Source: Diplonema japonicum (taxonomy: Eukaryota; Euglenozoa; Diplonemea; Diplonemida; Diplonemidae). Taken from it: 64,000 nucleotides of DNA. The translations under genes and the position numbers were made by a program. The notes under the pieces are model-generated. The model made no database searches. It saw only the letters and a program-made list of their open reading frames with translations, and was not told the DNA's origin. Every line of letters starts with the position of its first letter. The first letter of the stretch is position 1. The stretch spans positions 1-64,000 of the forward strand of contig OZ025653.1 of NCBI GenBank assembly GCA_964019335.1, given 5' to 3'. Below are positions 20,687 through 31,383 of this stretch, one piece after another.

Positions 20687-21733
20687 CTAATCAGAAGACC
20701 GTAACAATCTTCTTCGGCCTTTGAGATAGATCGCGTTGTACCACCCAAGGACAATCAGCACGATGCTGCACACGAGCAGAAGAGGTCTCGTGGTGTCACT
20801 GTTGCTAGGCCTTTTGATCGCTTGTTTGAAATGTGTAAAAGGTTCTTTCGAAGGCATGGTGAGTGCTGCAGCTGCTGAAGGCCGTGGCACCTTGACAGGG
20901 CCCACTTGATGCCACTCGAACTCGCTATCATTAATCTCCAGAAACGTAGCCCACCCGCCGCCCTCATAAAAGGACGATGCATACACATCTATCGCCGCCA
21001 GTGCATTGTCGCATAAGAAGGCCATCTTTCCGTTCAGCTGGGCAGTGTGCCCGATGACCATATGGTTTATCTGTCGACCCTCAGCTATTGACAACGCCGT
21101 CAGTGCAGACTTCAAGGGGGTGCAATCGCCCCTCAGTGCGGACGTGATCACTGTCCTCGACCACACGGGCCCATCGTTCATGAGCACCGGTGCATCGAAC
21201 TCCCCATTTGCCATGTTCTGTGCTGCAAGGCTGTTGATCTCATCGATACCCATCATGGCCCACTGGCGCAGGAGGCCCCCGTGGCAAAAGACAATGTCTT
21301 TAATCACCAACATAAGGGGAAGAGACCTGATAAACTGGCCGTACCTACCCGTGGATGAGTATGCTTGCTGTCTGGACTCTCTGCCACCATGCGCCGCGGT
21401 GTCCCTTGGGTCCACGAACGCCCAGTCGCCCTTCACATTCATAACCTCGTGGTTCCCAAGCAGCACGTCCACCTTGCCCCCGTGGTGAGCTGCCTGCTGT
21501 TGTAGGCTCATCATTAAGTCCATTATCCCATGTCCATCTGGACCCCTGTCGACCATGTCGCCCGTGCAAACCAGCCTAATACTGCCTCCCACCCACTCGT
21601 CTCCTCCTTTGCTCAGTACCCCTGCAGTCTGCAGTACCTCTCTTGTCGTGCGTATGTCGCCGTGCATGTCACCAATTACAACAACCCGCCCCTCTACTAG
21701 TGTCACCAGCACTAGCAACACCGAAAGCACCAT
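20687..21733 (-). CDS. Shewanella-like protein phosphatase with signal peptide and C-terminal anchor
   Basis: Single exon, 348 aa. A metallophosphoesterase of the SLP branch of PPP phosphatases. All metal-site motifs are present in order: GDMHGD, GDMVDRGPDG, GNHEVMNVKGDW, HGGLL and IGHTAQL. The first 15 residues (MVLSVLLVLVTLVEG) are a signal peptide. A C-terminal helix (LLLVCSIVLIVLGWYNAIYL) followed by KGRRRLL is a membrane anchor, so the catalytic domain should face the lumen or cell exterior. The ATG is 3 nt after ACACACTACACAG. SLPs occur in bacteria, plants and several protists, not in animals. Confidence 0.92.
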   Translation of the reverse strand: MVLSVLLVLVTLVEGRVVVIGDMHGDIRTTREVLQTAGVLSKGGDEWVGGSIRLVCTGDMVDRGPDGHGIMDLMMSLQQQAAHHGGKVDVLLGNHEVMNVKGDWAFVDPRDTAAHGGRESRQQAYSSTGRYGQFIRSLPLMLVIKDIVFCHGGLLRQWAMMGIDEINSLAAQNMANGEFDAPVLMNDGPVWSRTVITSALRGDCTPLKSALTALSIAEGRQINHMVIGHTAQLNGKMAFLCDNALAAIDVYASSFYEGGGWATFLEINDSEFEWHQVGPVKVPRPSAAAALTMPSKEPFTHFKQAIKRPSNSDTTRPLLLVCSIVLIVLGWYNAIYLKGRRRLLRSSD

Positions 21734-21829
21734 GTTCTGTGTAGTGTGCGAGAGGAGCAATCGATCAAGAAAAATCAAGCACATCTAATCATACATTATA
21801 ATCTAAAATATCTACTAAATTACTCAATT

Positions 21830-23314
21830 TCAATATGCCGGGAAGGACTGTTGCATCACTTCACGTTCTGACATCTGTCGTTGAATCTCTGTTGGACGCT
21901 GTGACACAGACATGTTTGACAAGGGGTTGGATAAGGTGGGCATAAGTATCTCGGCGGTTCCAGACCTACGCCTGTTGTTTCGTTGCTGGTGCTGAAGCAG
22001 GTTAATGCTCTGAGCTTGATGCTGGTAACGCTGGTGCTGTGGCTGGTGCTGAAAAGAATGTTGAGTGTGGTGGATGTATTGGCGCAGGGGCTGGTTCTGC
22101 ACGGGTTGAAGCTGGTCATGCTGGAACCCATGCTGTTCTTGCTGGTATTCTTGTGAATTGTGATGACCTTGGTGATCCCGCAATCCCTGCGGCTCATCTT
22201 GCAAATTCTGCTGACTACTAGGCTGGCATGTGCTTTTCTCTTGTGGTATTGTGTCAGTACTCTTATTAATAACCTGTGTGCGTTACGAGGCAGTATTACA
22301 TACATCTACTCCAACTAAAGCGAACCAGCAATGCCTAAGTGACGGGTATGCAGCGACGGTCACTAACAGCGCCATCCCGGCAAAGAGAAGGATCTGTTGT
22401 TTTACACAAGCCATGCGCTAACATACCGTCGTCGCTCTTGCTGCTGTTGTGTTGCCAGCTGCCTCGTTCACTAGCAACATGAAAGATACCCAAAGCATGC
22501 TTAAGTGAGGAAACCCGAACGCTCTCGTGTGCCCCTTTGCTCTGAACCACCACAATGCACCCGTTGAAGTTGTTAGAATAGCAAAGATCTGCACTACCAA
22601 TCCACTGCTTGTGACAGCAAAGCCAGCAACGATAAGTGTTTGCAAGGCATCAGTCATGTGGAGGTGCACACCAAGGCAGCCCTGTCTGGCTCCATAGATG
22701 ACAGACACAGTGAAGGCAAACATCAACATTGTCCCTAGAATTACGCGTGGTGCAATGCCGGCCTCGGAGCATGAAGCCTCTTTCACGCAGCTGCCTAGTG
22801 GTGAGAGCATAGCATAGGTTATGAACGGAAAGAGGGTGTATGTTGTGGTGAACAGGAGTTTATTCCACACTTGGCGATGAAAATGCCCCAATGGAACCTT
22901 TTCCCTGTATGCGGCACCTAAACTGAGGAAACCAGAATACGCCAGAGAAATACCAATCAGGAGTGCTGCAACGACGAAAGACCCTACCTTGCTGCCGCTA
23001 AATACTAATAGGAAAGGGTCGGCCATTGACGCTACCCAAAGATCTGCAGAGGAGCACACAACACACAGAAGCAACCACCACCTCCCGATGACGTGCGGCA
23101 GCACGCCGTGCTCAAGTTCGATAGCAACGCTACACTCGTCACCTTTGCTGCACCACAGAACAACACCAAAAGGTATGGAGTAGCAAAGCATGAGGATAGC
23201 CACTAAGCCCTTCACGGTTCCCGGTCCAAGTTCTACAGCAGCGAGAATGGTGCTCAAAACAAATACACCGATGTGGATACAGCTTGTGATGCCAAATAAG
23301 CTGTACGAGACGCG
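21830..23314 (-). CDS. Polytopic membrane protein with Gln/His-rich C-terminal tail
   Basis: Exons 23314-22427, 22393-22304, 22273-21830 (introns 33 and 30 nt) give at least 473 aa. About eight or nine hydrophobic helices end in ILLFAGMALLVTVAAY. The third exon adds a hydrophilic tail of ~145 residues rich in Gln and His, then a basic RNNRRRSG. The 5' end is unresolved: the frame is open back to an acceptor-like CTATTACAG at 23315 and already encodes a membrane helix there (SLFGITSCIHIGVFVL). No ATG-bearing exon could be joined with confidence. The first in-frame ATG is ~35 codons in. Not recognised; possibly a transporter or receptor. Confidence 0.7.
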
Positions 23315-23509
23315 CTGTAATAGTATATTATTTGCCGCTCAAATTTCTAAGTGCCTCACTATGGACTTATTTTAGCTCTAAGCCATCGAAGTTTGAATTA
23401 TTAACGAGAAATGCTCCAGAAACCCCAAGAGTCTCGACTTATTTTGCGTTGCCAAAACCATTCTTCGAAACAGACATTAGAAAATTGAGTTGTGAATTAA
23501 AAACAATAT

Positions 23510-25417
23510 TTATGTAAATACCTTTTGGGCACCCATTCTGGCTCTGGAGTGATCGGTTAGAGCCAAGCACAGCTTGCCTTCTGCTACAAGCAAGGTTCCC
23601 ACAGTCGCAACAGGTGATAAGAAGAGGGAGTACAAGCATGACAGTACAAGAAATGCGAGGCTTGTATGCTGCTCCCAATTATGTGGAAAGGTACCGTCGC
23701 TGGACGTCGTGTTCAGTAGTGCTGTTGCACAGTGACGGTCATGGTGTTGGGATGCGTACATGAAAGGCGTTACCCCACAACTGTCTTTCGCATTGCCTTC
23801 CGATATCTCACAAGCGATCAATGGCAGTATCTCTGGCTGATTGTACAAACAGCAGTAATGCAGCAAGCTTCTGCCTTTCTTGTCAGAAGGAATAGATTGA
23901 AAGCCTCCCTCACCACAAGAGGTACGCAGCAGGCTCACCTTGTCCTTCCAACTGCCCCTGATTGCATGATGGATTGCTGTCCTCCCTTCATTATCTTGTA
24001 TATCCACCTTTGCACCATATCCCAGAAGTACGCTAACCATGTTCTTGCCGTCAATATCCTCGACAGGCTGCACGCCTTCATCATCGACGTAGATCCTGCT
24101 GATGTCGATGGCTGAGGGAACGCTGGTAACAATCGCGTCTACGACCTTGTTGATACCACTTCTGCTGAGACGAAATGTGTCCAAAACATTCCCATCGGCA
24201 ACAACCAAACGCTGCGGCAATAGCACATGGGAGTGGCTAGTCACACCAACAACACAACCCTGGGGCGTCTGCACAGACGTGAATGAAGGAAGCCCGTGAT
24301 TGTTTGCGCCTGAAGCGAGCATGAGGGGCGTTAGGCCATCACAGTCCCTAACATTAACATCGATTCCAGGAACCGCAAGAAGGCTACGCATGCACGCTGG
24401 CAGTCTCAGCAGTGCTGCAAGATGTAGGGCGGTCCGCCGTGTCACGGGGTGTGCTTCATTGGCGCTGCAGCCTGTGGTGAGCTGCGCGTCAACATCGTCT
24501 GCGTTGCCACCCAGAACGCTTATCATCAAAGGGCTGAGTTCGCAGTCCAGCTGGTGAGCTTCGGAAGACGGAGCACGACTCACTGACCTAGCCACTGGGG
24601 GACCTGCTGGTGACGCAGCAAAAGCCACAGGAGTCTCAGCAAGCCTCGCAATGCCCTCATATACAGGAGGGCTTCCCTCATGCACAGGATGGATTCCTTC
24701 GTCAATTGAAACATTAACAAATACCTCCTGGCACACAGGGTCTATCGACTGCTCGCCAAATACCACAATCTCCTCCTCGGCAGGAAGTGAAGTCACCGCA
24801 GCAAGCTCCGAAGACCCACAAACCTCGACTTCAATCAACTCTGTTCTTGCAGAAGGCTCGCGCTGAGCAGGCGGCGCCACTTCATGGAAGTCCTTCCTAG
24901 AACCTGGATAGAGCCTATCGAACACGGAGCCCTTGCTGCGGTCGGAAGGTTCTGATATCTGCGGCTGAAACGATGGGGACTTCTCTTTCGCCTGCTGGCG
25001 AAAGTTATGGATCTCTGTGTTACCCAGACGTTCCCACACGTTACTCTTGGCCTTGTATGGCTCAGGTGCAACTCCTTCTTGCACGACGACCCTTGGTTTC
25101 TGCTTCGTGAGCCTCGTCACCACATCCTGGTTCCGTATGTTTTGACGGTTCGCAAGCTGACGTGACCTGTCATTTAGAACCGGCCTGAACTGATGACTCA
25201 CCTCAGTGTCTTCAACTACTGCCGGAGGCTCATGTGTCGTTTTTTGTTCATAGAGCCTTTCGTGAACGGGCCCTCGGTCACTCTTCGCATACAGCCCACC
25301 TGCCCAGTTGTGGTAGTCGCCGTCTTGCAGCTCCCGCTTTACAGCCTCACGAATAGCATTGTTTTCGAGCATTCTCCTAGTGGCATTATACTGTGCAGCA
25401 CGATAACACATGGACAT
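23510..25417 (-). CDS. Ankyrin-repeat protein with N-terminal RLYE-type motifs
   Basis: Single long exon, 635 aa. Residues 1-165 carry spaced motifs such as VHERLYEQ, HQFRPVLNDRSRQLA, NVWERLGN and SVFDRLYPG, typical of protist proteins with serial F-x-P / RLY modules. Residues ~300-560 contain ankyrin repeats (RTALHLAALLRLPACMRSLL, DGLTPLMLASGA, GRTAIHHAI, GRSLLHYCCLYNQPE, GVTPFMYASQHH). The end may differ: a GTATTT site at the last codons could be a 5' splice site, joining a short exon that ends NGFGNAK at 23439. The ATG follows an A/T-rich leader. Likely a scaffold. Confidence 0.82.
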   Translation of the reverse strand: MSMCYRAAQYNATRRMLENNAIREAVKRELQDGDYHNWAGGLYAKSDRGPVHERLYEQKTTHEPPAVVEDTEVSHQFRPVLNDRSRQLANRQNIRNQDVVTRLTKQKPRVVVQEGVAPEPYKAKSNVWERLGNTEIHNFRQQAKEKSPSFQPQISEPSDRSKGSVFDRLYPGSRKDFHEVAPPAQREPSARTELIEVEVCGSSELAAVTSLPAEEEIVVFGEQSIDPVCQEVFVNVSIDEGIHPVHEGSPPVYEGIARLAETPVAFAASPAGPPVARSVSRAPSSEAHQLDCELSPLMISVLGGNADDVDAQLTTGCSANEAHPVTRRTALHLAALLRLPACMRSLLAVPGIDVNVRDCDGLTPLMLASGANNHGLPSFTSVQTPQGCVVGVTSHSHVLLPQRLVVADGNVLDTFRLSRSGINKVVDAIVTSVPSAIDISRIYVDDEGVQPVEDIDGKNMVSVLLGYGAKVDIQDNEGRTAIHHAIRGSWKDKVSLLRTSCGEGGFQSIPSDKKGRSLLHYCCLYNQPEILPLIACEISEGNAKDSCGVTPFMYASQHHDRHCATALLNTTSSDGTFPHNWEQHTSLAFLVLSCLYSLFLSPVATVGTLLVAEGKLCLALTDHSRARMGAQKVFT

Positions 25418-25467
25418 AAACTAACTTGTTAACTTGTTAAAGGTATACATATTACACATGTGACATA

Positions 25468-26422
25468 CTACACAGTAGGTGACGCAACCTGAAGCACATC
25501 AGCAAGTGACTATATTAGTTAGTGATATTGGCTCGACCATACCTGGATGGCCTTTCGGGTTCTGCTTCTACTATCATCGCCGTCCTTACTCAGCGTTTCA
25601 AGCTTAGTGCTCACATCCGCCACGAAGGATTCAACCCCCAGAAGCCGGTACTCTAGCACAGACCTCAGCTCCTCGACCTCCGACTGCGACCTTGCGGCTA
25701 CTGCTGTGATATCTGCTAGCTTCAAATCAACATTCCCGGTTCTCTCCACGTTCTGCGTCTCACACTCGCGTAACCGCCGAATCCTCTCATCTAAAGCAGC
25801 ATTGGAGTGCACCAGCTGCTCGTCACGCAAGTCTTCCACTAACGATGAAGACCGCTGTACTTGTCCTAACAATGCCTTGCTCCCCGCCAAGCTTTTGTAG
25901 CACATTTCAAGATTCTTCTTCTGTGAAGCCTCAAGTGCTGCCACACGCCCTGCCACCTTATTCGACTCTTCGATCATCGAGGTCAGAACGCTCTGCAAGG
26001 TGTCATCATCAAAAAAAAGCTCAAATGCCGCATACTTTCATCTTTGTGCTCATACTTGCAGCCTTCTGAGACAGCTTCACTGATTCCACCGCGGGAACCT
26101 CAATGGCTACAAGGCGATGCTGAATACTTTTGATCTGCGCAGCCTGGTGCTGTATGTGACAGGCCGTTGCCTCCAGCTCATCGAAGACAAAAGCTGTCAA
26201 ATCACTCACCGCTTCCTTGATAGCCTCCATGCCAGCCAGCATGTGTTCTTTCGCGACCCCCTGCTCCCGCTGCTTCATCACGTCAGACTCAAACGCTTGC
26301 TCCTTAAAACTCGGGTACTGCAACCGCTGCACTACAGCACTTCGCGCGTTTGACAACCGTCGAGACGTGGCCGGCATGTCATCATTTCTAAGAGTCTTCT
26401 CCCAATGCTCCGTTCCAGACAT
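25468..26422 (-). CDS. Coiled-coil protein, 292 aa
   Basis: Exons 26422-26036, 25992-25543, 25509-25468 (introns 43 and 33 nt). ATG is 2 nt after CACAACAG. Nearly the whole protein is helical: residues ~45-125 and ~135-275 contain long heptad stretches (LEASQKKNLEMCYKSLAG, DERIRRLRECETQNVE). A small last exon encodes SLADVLQVASPTV. No family recognised; size and composition would suit a flagellar or centrosomal structural protein. Confidence 0.78.
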
Positions 26423-26467
26423 ATCTGTTGTGCTGTTAGTTCTTAGCGCATCGCGAAAAGGAATAGA

Positions 26468-26731
26468 CTACTGGCATCCTTTGTAGGACAACGGCTGCGC
26501 CCCCCCTGCAAGCCCCGTTTTTGTGGTTAAATCAACCTCAGGTCCCTGCGAGGCTGTGAAAATAGGATGAAAGCACACCTGTGACTGAAGCGTGTAACTG
26601 CAAACATTGTCTAGTGTCTCGCTGTCGACACCACATTCCTTCTTGCCGGTCCACTGGTAGTGTCCCCCCGATCCATAAACCGCAGGTGACCCAGAAAAAG
26701 TGACTGGCTCAAAGCTGGGCTTTTCCGGCAT
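26468..26731 (-). CDS. Small protein of 76-87 aa, function unknown
   Basis: ATG 7 nt after ACTCAG. Contains SGSPAVYGSGGHYQWTGKKE and several Cys. A 33-nt GTGTGC...CGCAG segment (26578-26546) has intron features but keeps the frame open, so both 87-aa (unspliced) and 76-aa (spliced) products are possible. By analogy with the other introns the spliced form is favoured. Not recognised. Confidence 0.6.
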   Translation of the reverse strand: MPEKPSFEPVTFSGSPAVYGSGGHYQWTGKKECGVDSETLDNVCSYTLQSQVCFHPIFTASQGPEVDLTTKTGLAGGAQPLSYKGCQ

Positions 26732-26823
26732 GTGTAATCTGAGTAATGTTAAAAGAAATATGAAGCGCAAACACTTAAACTTAGAAATGATACTAACTAA
26801 CAGAACTGACCTGTGCTGTTCAC

Positions 26824-27123
26824 CTACTTCAGCAACTCTAGAGCCTCCTTCATCTTCGATTGCATGGCTTCTTTTGCAGCTGATTTGGTGGTCAGCTTTT
26901 CAACATTACTTTTCAGGAGGTCGCTGTTGTCCCTCCGTGCCTTGACTGCCGCAACACGCTCGCTCATCCCAACATCATCTTTTGCCAGCTCCCAACTCGT
27001 TTTCGCCCTCACAGGACGCTCTGTGATGTCATCTGTCTTCACTGTTCGCTTCCGCTTCTTCTTTCTCAGCTCCTTGGGCTCGTCCAGTAGCTTCAACTGG
27101 TTCTCCGATATTTTAGTCGACAT
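26824..27123 (-). CDS. Small basic helical protein, 99 aa
   Basis: Single exon; ATG 9 nt after ATACGCAG. The N-terminal half has a strongly basic patch (ELRKKKRKRTVK), the rest is charged helix (AAKEAMQSKMKEALELLK). Could be nuclear. Not recognised. Confidence 0.65.
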   Translation of the reverse strand: MSTKISENQLKLLDEPKELRKKKRKRTVKTDDITERPVRAKTSWELAKDDVGMSERVAAVKARRDNSDLLKSNVEKLTTKSAAKEAMQSKMKEALELLK

Positions 27124-27274
27124 GTTTATGATCTGCGTATCTTGGTAGCAAGGATGTGCATAACTGAATACTAAGACTAATGCCGGATGGGTTATGGAAA
27201 CATGCAACACGATCTGGGGAGCAAAAGAAACAAGAATTGGAAAGAAACACACTCCACTAGTAAGATAACACAAA

Positions 27275-29843
27275 CTATTCCCGATGGGTGAGATTCGTCC
27301 CCCTGCGGATTGCGTCAAGCAACGCAGAACGACCGTCCTTAATAAGATATACTACAAAGAATTCATACCTGTGGTGGTGGTGGCGCTGCACCACCGGGCA
27401 TTGGGGGCACCCCTGCTGCTGGTGGTGGGCCGGGAGGCGGCGGAGCGCCGCCAGGCGGAGGCGGCGGGGCACCACCGGGTCTTGGGGGAGGTGCTCCTGG
27501 CATTGGAGGAGGACCTCCTGGAGGTGGCCCCCCCGGCATGGGGGGAGGACCACCAGGTACTGGTGGGGCACCACCGGGCCTTGGGGGGGGCGCTCCTGGC
27601 ATCGAAGGAGGACCTCCTGGAATTGGAGGAGGACCTCCAGGACGCGGTGGCGCGCCACCAGGCGGAGGTGGTACACCAGGTGGGCTTCCGGGAGGACCTG
27701 GAGGTCGTGGGGGCGCACCTCCAGGAGGGGGGGGTGCTCCAGGTGGGCCTCTTGGTGGCGGTGGAGGTGCGCCCCCAGGAGGAGGTGGTGCGCCTCCGGG
27801 CGGAGGTGGGACCCCAGGTGGCCCTCCAGGTGGCGGTGGAGGTGCGCCCCCAGGAGGAGGTGGTGCGCCTCCGGGCGGAGGTGGGACCCCAGGTGGCCCT
27901 CCAGGTGGCGGTGGAGGTGCGCCCCCAGGAGGAGGTGGTGCACCTGGCGGTCCCCCCGGTGGTGGGGGAGGTGGGGAGCCGTGAGATGCTTTCGGACTTG
28001 CTGCTTTTTTGCTCTTCTTTTCTTTTTTCGACTTCCTTTCCCTGAGTAAAATATATTCGTCGAAGTGGCATACCTCGTGGGGCTTGGTGAAACTTCTTCC
28101 TCCTCCTCACCTTCTATTTCTCTAACAAGCATCGTACGCCAAGATTCAGCTGCATCCCTTACAGCTTCGAGATCCTTGGACTTTACCTTTATCTTCGGAA
28201 GACTATCCTCAGACTTTTTAATCGGGTCCTGTTGAGTGTGTATGAATGAAGACAACAGCGATGGTACCTTGAACTTAACTGTTTTGAAGAACGGCATCTC
28301 CAAAATGTCGTCATACGAGACAGCCTCTTCCTCGTCGAAGATGGCAGTCAACACCTGTCCCAGACCTTTGGGGAGCTTCAACGATCGGAAGTTGACGGGG
28401 AATGTTATGCGCGACTCTGATTCTTCTATTTAGTTGCATACATGTTGGAAGGGAAGAGCATACCATCCTCAGGCTCTGCGGACACATCAGGGATGTGAAG
28501 ATCGCCCTGGCATGCCATCATCATCCTTCGCAGACGAGGCGGTATCTCGCCTGTGGCCATTTCGAACAAAAGTACACCGGCCTGCAGCAGATATGGCGAC
28601 GTCCTTTCGGGAAGATCGCCTGGCATGTGAAGGAATGGAAGCCTCGTCAGGCCTAACATAATGTCCTCCCAGTCAGTGATTACAATCGTCTGCTTCGATC
28701 CAATAAGAACGTTGCCTGTGGCAGTATCAGGTGCCTCGAGACAGGTACATACCCAACGTGAGCTGCGGGCAAGGAATGCCGTTCTCTTCGAGGGCCCTCA
28801 CACCCAGCATTATCTGTTTCCCTGTACGATGTTAGCAAATCCTACACGAGGCATACCGAAATAGGCTAGCTCCGTGTCCTTTACAGATGTCTCCCTTTTC
28901 TTCAATTTCGTCTCCACTCTCTCACCCCAGTCCACCTTCCCCCGCATGTAGTCCCTCATCGAGCCGTGCTTCGCAACAGTTCTCACGACAAACGACCTCT
29001 GCGTGTTTATGTCGAAATCTGCACTCACCGCAGCATGGATGAATGGGCAAGTCTGGTTGTTCACACTTGTCAAAAAGTTGATGAACCGCTTCCTGTGCTT
29101 TTCGGTGGAAATGTCCATCCCCTGTGTCCTCCTCTGCCCGCAGGACATTATGTACTCTTCGTTGGTCCCTTCCGCACGAACGATGAAACGGCTCTGTTGA
29201 GAAGTGGGATAATCCCGAACATACCTTTGACACATCCTTCGCTAGCCTTGGTAGGGGCTTTACAAGTGAGAATCCAGCACTGCGAAGGTACCGCTGCAAA
29301 CAGGTTAGATCTTCCTCCTCATTAACTTTCACGGAGTAGCCCGGATGCGCGGAGGGATCGACGTGCACGGTAACTTGCTCAGGGTCCTGCTTCTTGGTGC
29401 GAGTCTGCGGAGAAAAAAGTTAAGGCAACTATCAAATCAAGCACACCTGCTCCAGAAGCCGAACCTCCAGCTCATCGTAGCCGATCAAGGTTCGGAACTC
29501 GGGACAGCGAACTAAGAACTTACTTTCCTTCACTCGCCGCATGTACTGCTCGAGCAGGTGTCTTCTCTTTTCGATGAACTTTGTGTCGAAGTTTCCGAAT
29601 GTCTGCTTGGGGGGCAAGTCAGGTAAGGGAGGCTGCGTGTTCTTTTTTTTCAGTAATTTGAATGCCTCCTCGAATTCACTGAACCGCCTCCACACCGAGT
29701 GTAGCACTACAGACCGTTCGTCATCTGTGGGTGTCACCGTTGCTCGTTTACATACCGCGAATAGAGATCTTGTAAATGATGTGATCGTCATGCTTCGTGG
29801 GATCTGTCACAGTGATGTTCAGATCATCGAACGAGATGCTCAT
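27275..29843 (-). CDS. PXK/MONaKA-like PX domain, pseudokinase, polyproline, WH2 protein
   Basis: Nine exons: 29843-29756, 29724-29447, 29404-29225, 29193-28857, 28821-28753, 28715-28464, 28416-28074, 28041-27369, 27337-27275 (introns 31-47 nt); 760 aa. A further 39-nt in-frame intron at 28267-28229 is likely. Residues 1-125 are a PX phosphoinositide-binding domain (ITVTDPTKHDD, VWRRFSEFEEAFKLL, RRHLLEQYMRRV). Residues ~185-450 are a kinase-like fold (CPFIHAAVSADFDI, VRTVAKHGSMRDYM, LTLGNVLIGSKQTIVITDWE, GVLLFEMATGEIPP). The HRD and DFG positions are not conserved, so it is probably inactive. Then comes a ~205-residue polyproline region, and the last exon is a WH2 actin-binding motif (SALLDAIRRGTNL). 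Exactly this order is known from animal PXK, which acts in endocytic receptor trafficking. Confidence 0.88.
27753..27940. repeat. 75-bp coding minisatellite in the polyproline tract
   Basis: About 2.5 near-perfect copies of a 75-bp G-rich (plus strand) unit inside a ~590-bp GC-rich stretch encoding PPPPGGAPPPP-type proline/glycine repeats on the minus strand. Copy-number change would alter the length of the proline linker in steps of 25 residues. Confidence 0.8.
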
Positions 29844-29921
29844 TTTGTGGACACCTAGCAAGGCTCGCTGTGCACGTGACAATAAACGAATAAGACGTCC
29901 ATTTCATCCCCCACTTAATTC

Positions 29922-31329
29922 TTAGTACCACGAAGGGGCAGCATCCAAGTCCACCCATGCCTCCGCAAACTCCCGGGCCCAGGGGGCACGCTTCCATTTC
30001 ACCCATGAGTATGGTTTGTCCGGTGGGAACCTTGGGTGCTTTTCTTCGTATGCCTGGTCAGCAAAGTAAACCTGTTGTGCTATGTTTAAAAGAAAAGCAC
30101 ACCTCCTTGTTGTCGATATCGCCGTCGTAGCCGCGCAGCCTTGTGACGTACGACGAGAAGGTCGAGTAACGCGTCCCAACAAAGACAGACGCCTGTGAAA
30201 TATACTATTTGCAGGGCGCATACCTTTGAGCAGATAAGCTGCACCACAACACCTTTGTAGACATCTGGCACAGCGTCGAAGTCCGAGCTCATGTCAGACT
30301 CACGTATCAACTTCTCAACATTCGGCAACCCTTGTTTCAAGACACGCCAGAAATCAGGATCCTTCTCATCGGACGCTACAAACACCTTTGCTGTGAGCTG
30401 TGCCCTAATGTTGTTTGCAAGCTTTGTTGGTTCCAAGAATGTTGACGTGTACTGCTGTTTGAAGTCCCGCCTCCGTATATGTGCACACGAGTACGCCTTA
30501 GGGCCGCCTAGCTTGTCAATGATCTTCCTTGCCATGTCCTTCACATCATCACGCATTGAAGTTGCATCACGTACAGCCGTGTAGTATCGCTTCCGTAAAA
30601 CCTTATCGGGGATGTAGAACATCTGATAAAAGTGCCCGAACAAATTCTGCGGGAAATGTATGAATTGCTCCTTCGCAAGATCTCTGAATTCTGAACCAAT
30701 AGAACGTCTGCCACCATGAGTAAACACCTTCATGTCCGACTCCTGGAGTATGTGTTAAGTTATAAAACAGTGCATACCAAATCACCAGAGGGATCAGTGG
30801 GGAGAGGTATCACAAGTTGTAAAGTGTTCCACTTCACAAGGTGTGCCTTCTCACGGATAACACGGGACTTCTCGCAGAATGTCTTTGGGTTGGGCATCCT
30901 GTACAATGTGCTGCATGCAGGGATAACGTTGCCCTTCCCCTCGAACATGCCCATCACAGGCTTGAACTCTTCCCAGGTCAGCACAGGGACTACGGACCGC
31001 ATGCGTGTGATATTAAAAAAATCCTCAAACCCAGAAGTACTGGGAAGCAGTGCCACTCGGCTGATTGGGGGCAGCACAAGTGTTCTATTCTGCGCAATAG
31101 CTATCATCAAAGCTAGTTCAAATGACATCCTCCTGTTATTCCACCCACCATTCCACGGCTCAAAGGAGATGAACCTCATGTCCTGCTCCTTAGATCCAAC
31201 ACGCAACTGCTTCTTGAATTCTACACTGCCTCCCCTCTGCTTTGGTGGGGAACCATAATTCCATAACGCAAGCCAATAAACTATCACAACAAAGGCCTGC
31301 GTGACAAAGACTGCCTTAAGCTTCACCAT
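29922..31329 (-). CDS. Type II membrane GDP-fucose O-fucosyltransferase-like protein
   Basis: Exons 31329-30778, 30742-30224, 30192-30103, 30071-29922 (introns 35, 31, 31 nt); 436 aa. Residues 5-24 (KAVFVTQAFVVIVYWLALW) form a signal anchor, placing the enzyme in Golgi or ER. FEPWNGGWNNRRMSFELALM, TLVLPPISR and CAHIRRRDF correspond to the N-terminal nucleotide-sugar region and the H-x-R-R-x-D motif of the O-fucosyltransferase (PF10250) superfamily. Near the C-terminus VGTRYSTFSSYVTRLRG matches the family S-T-F-S block. The acceptor is unknown. Confidence 0.82.
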
Positions 31330-31383
31330 CTTTGTGCATTCCACCTGTAGTGTCTGATATTACGCTGAACCTTAAAGTGTGGT

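Noticed and set aside
27284-28049. Long plus-strand frames rich in Gly/Ala/Arg opposite the polyproline region
   Set aside because: They are mirror frames of the GC-rich repeat; the minus strand carries the PXK-like gene with spliced domains on both sides.
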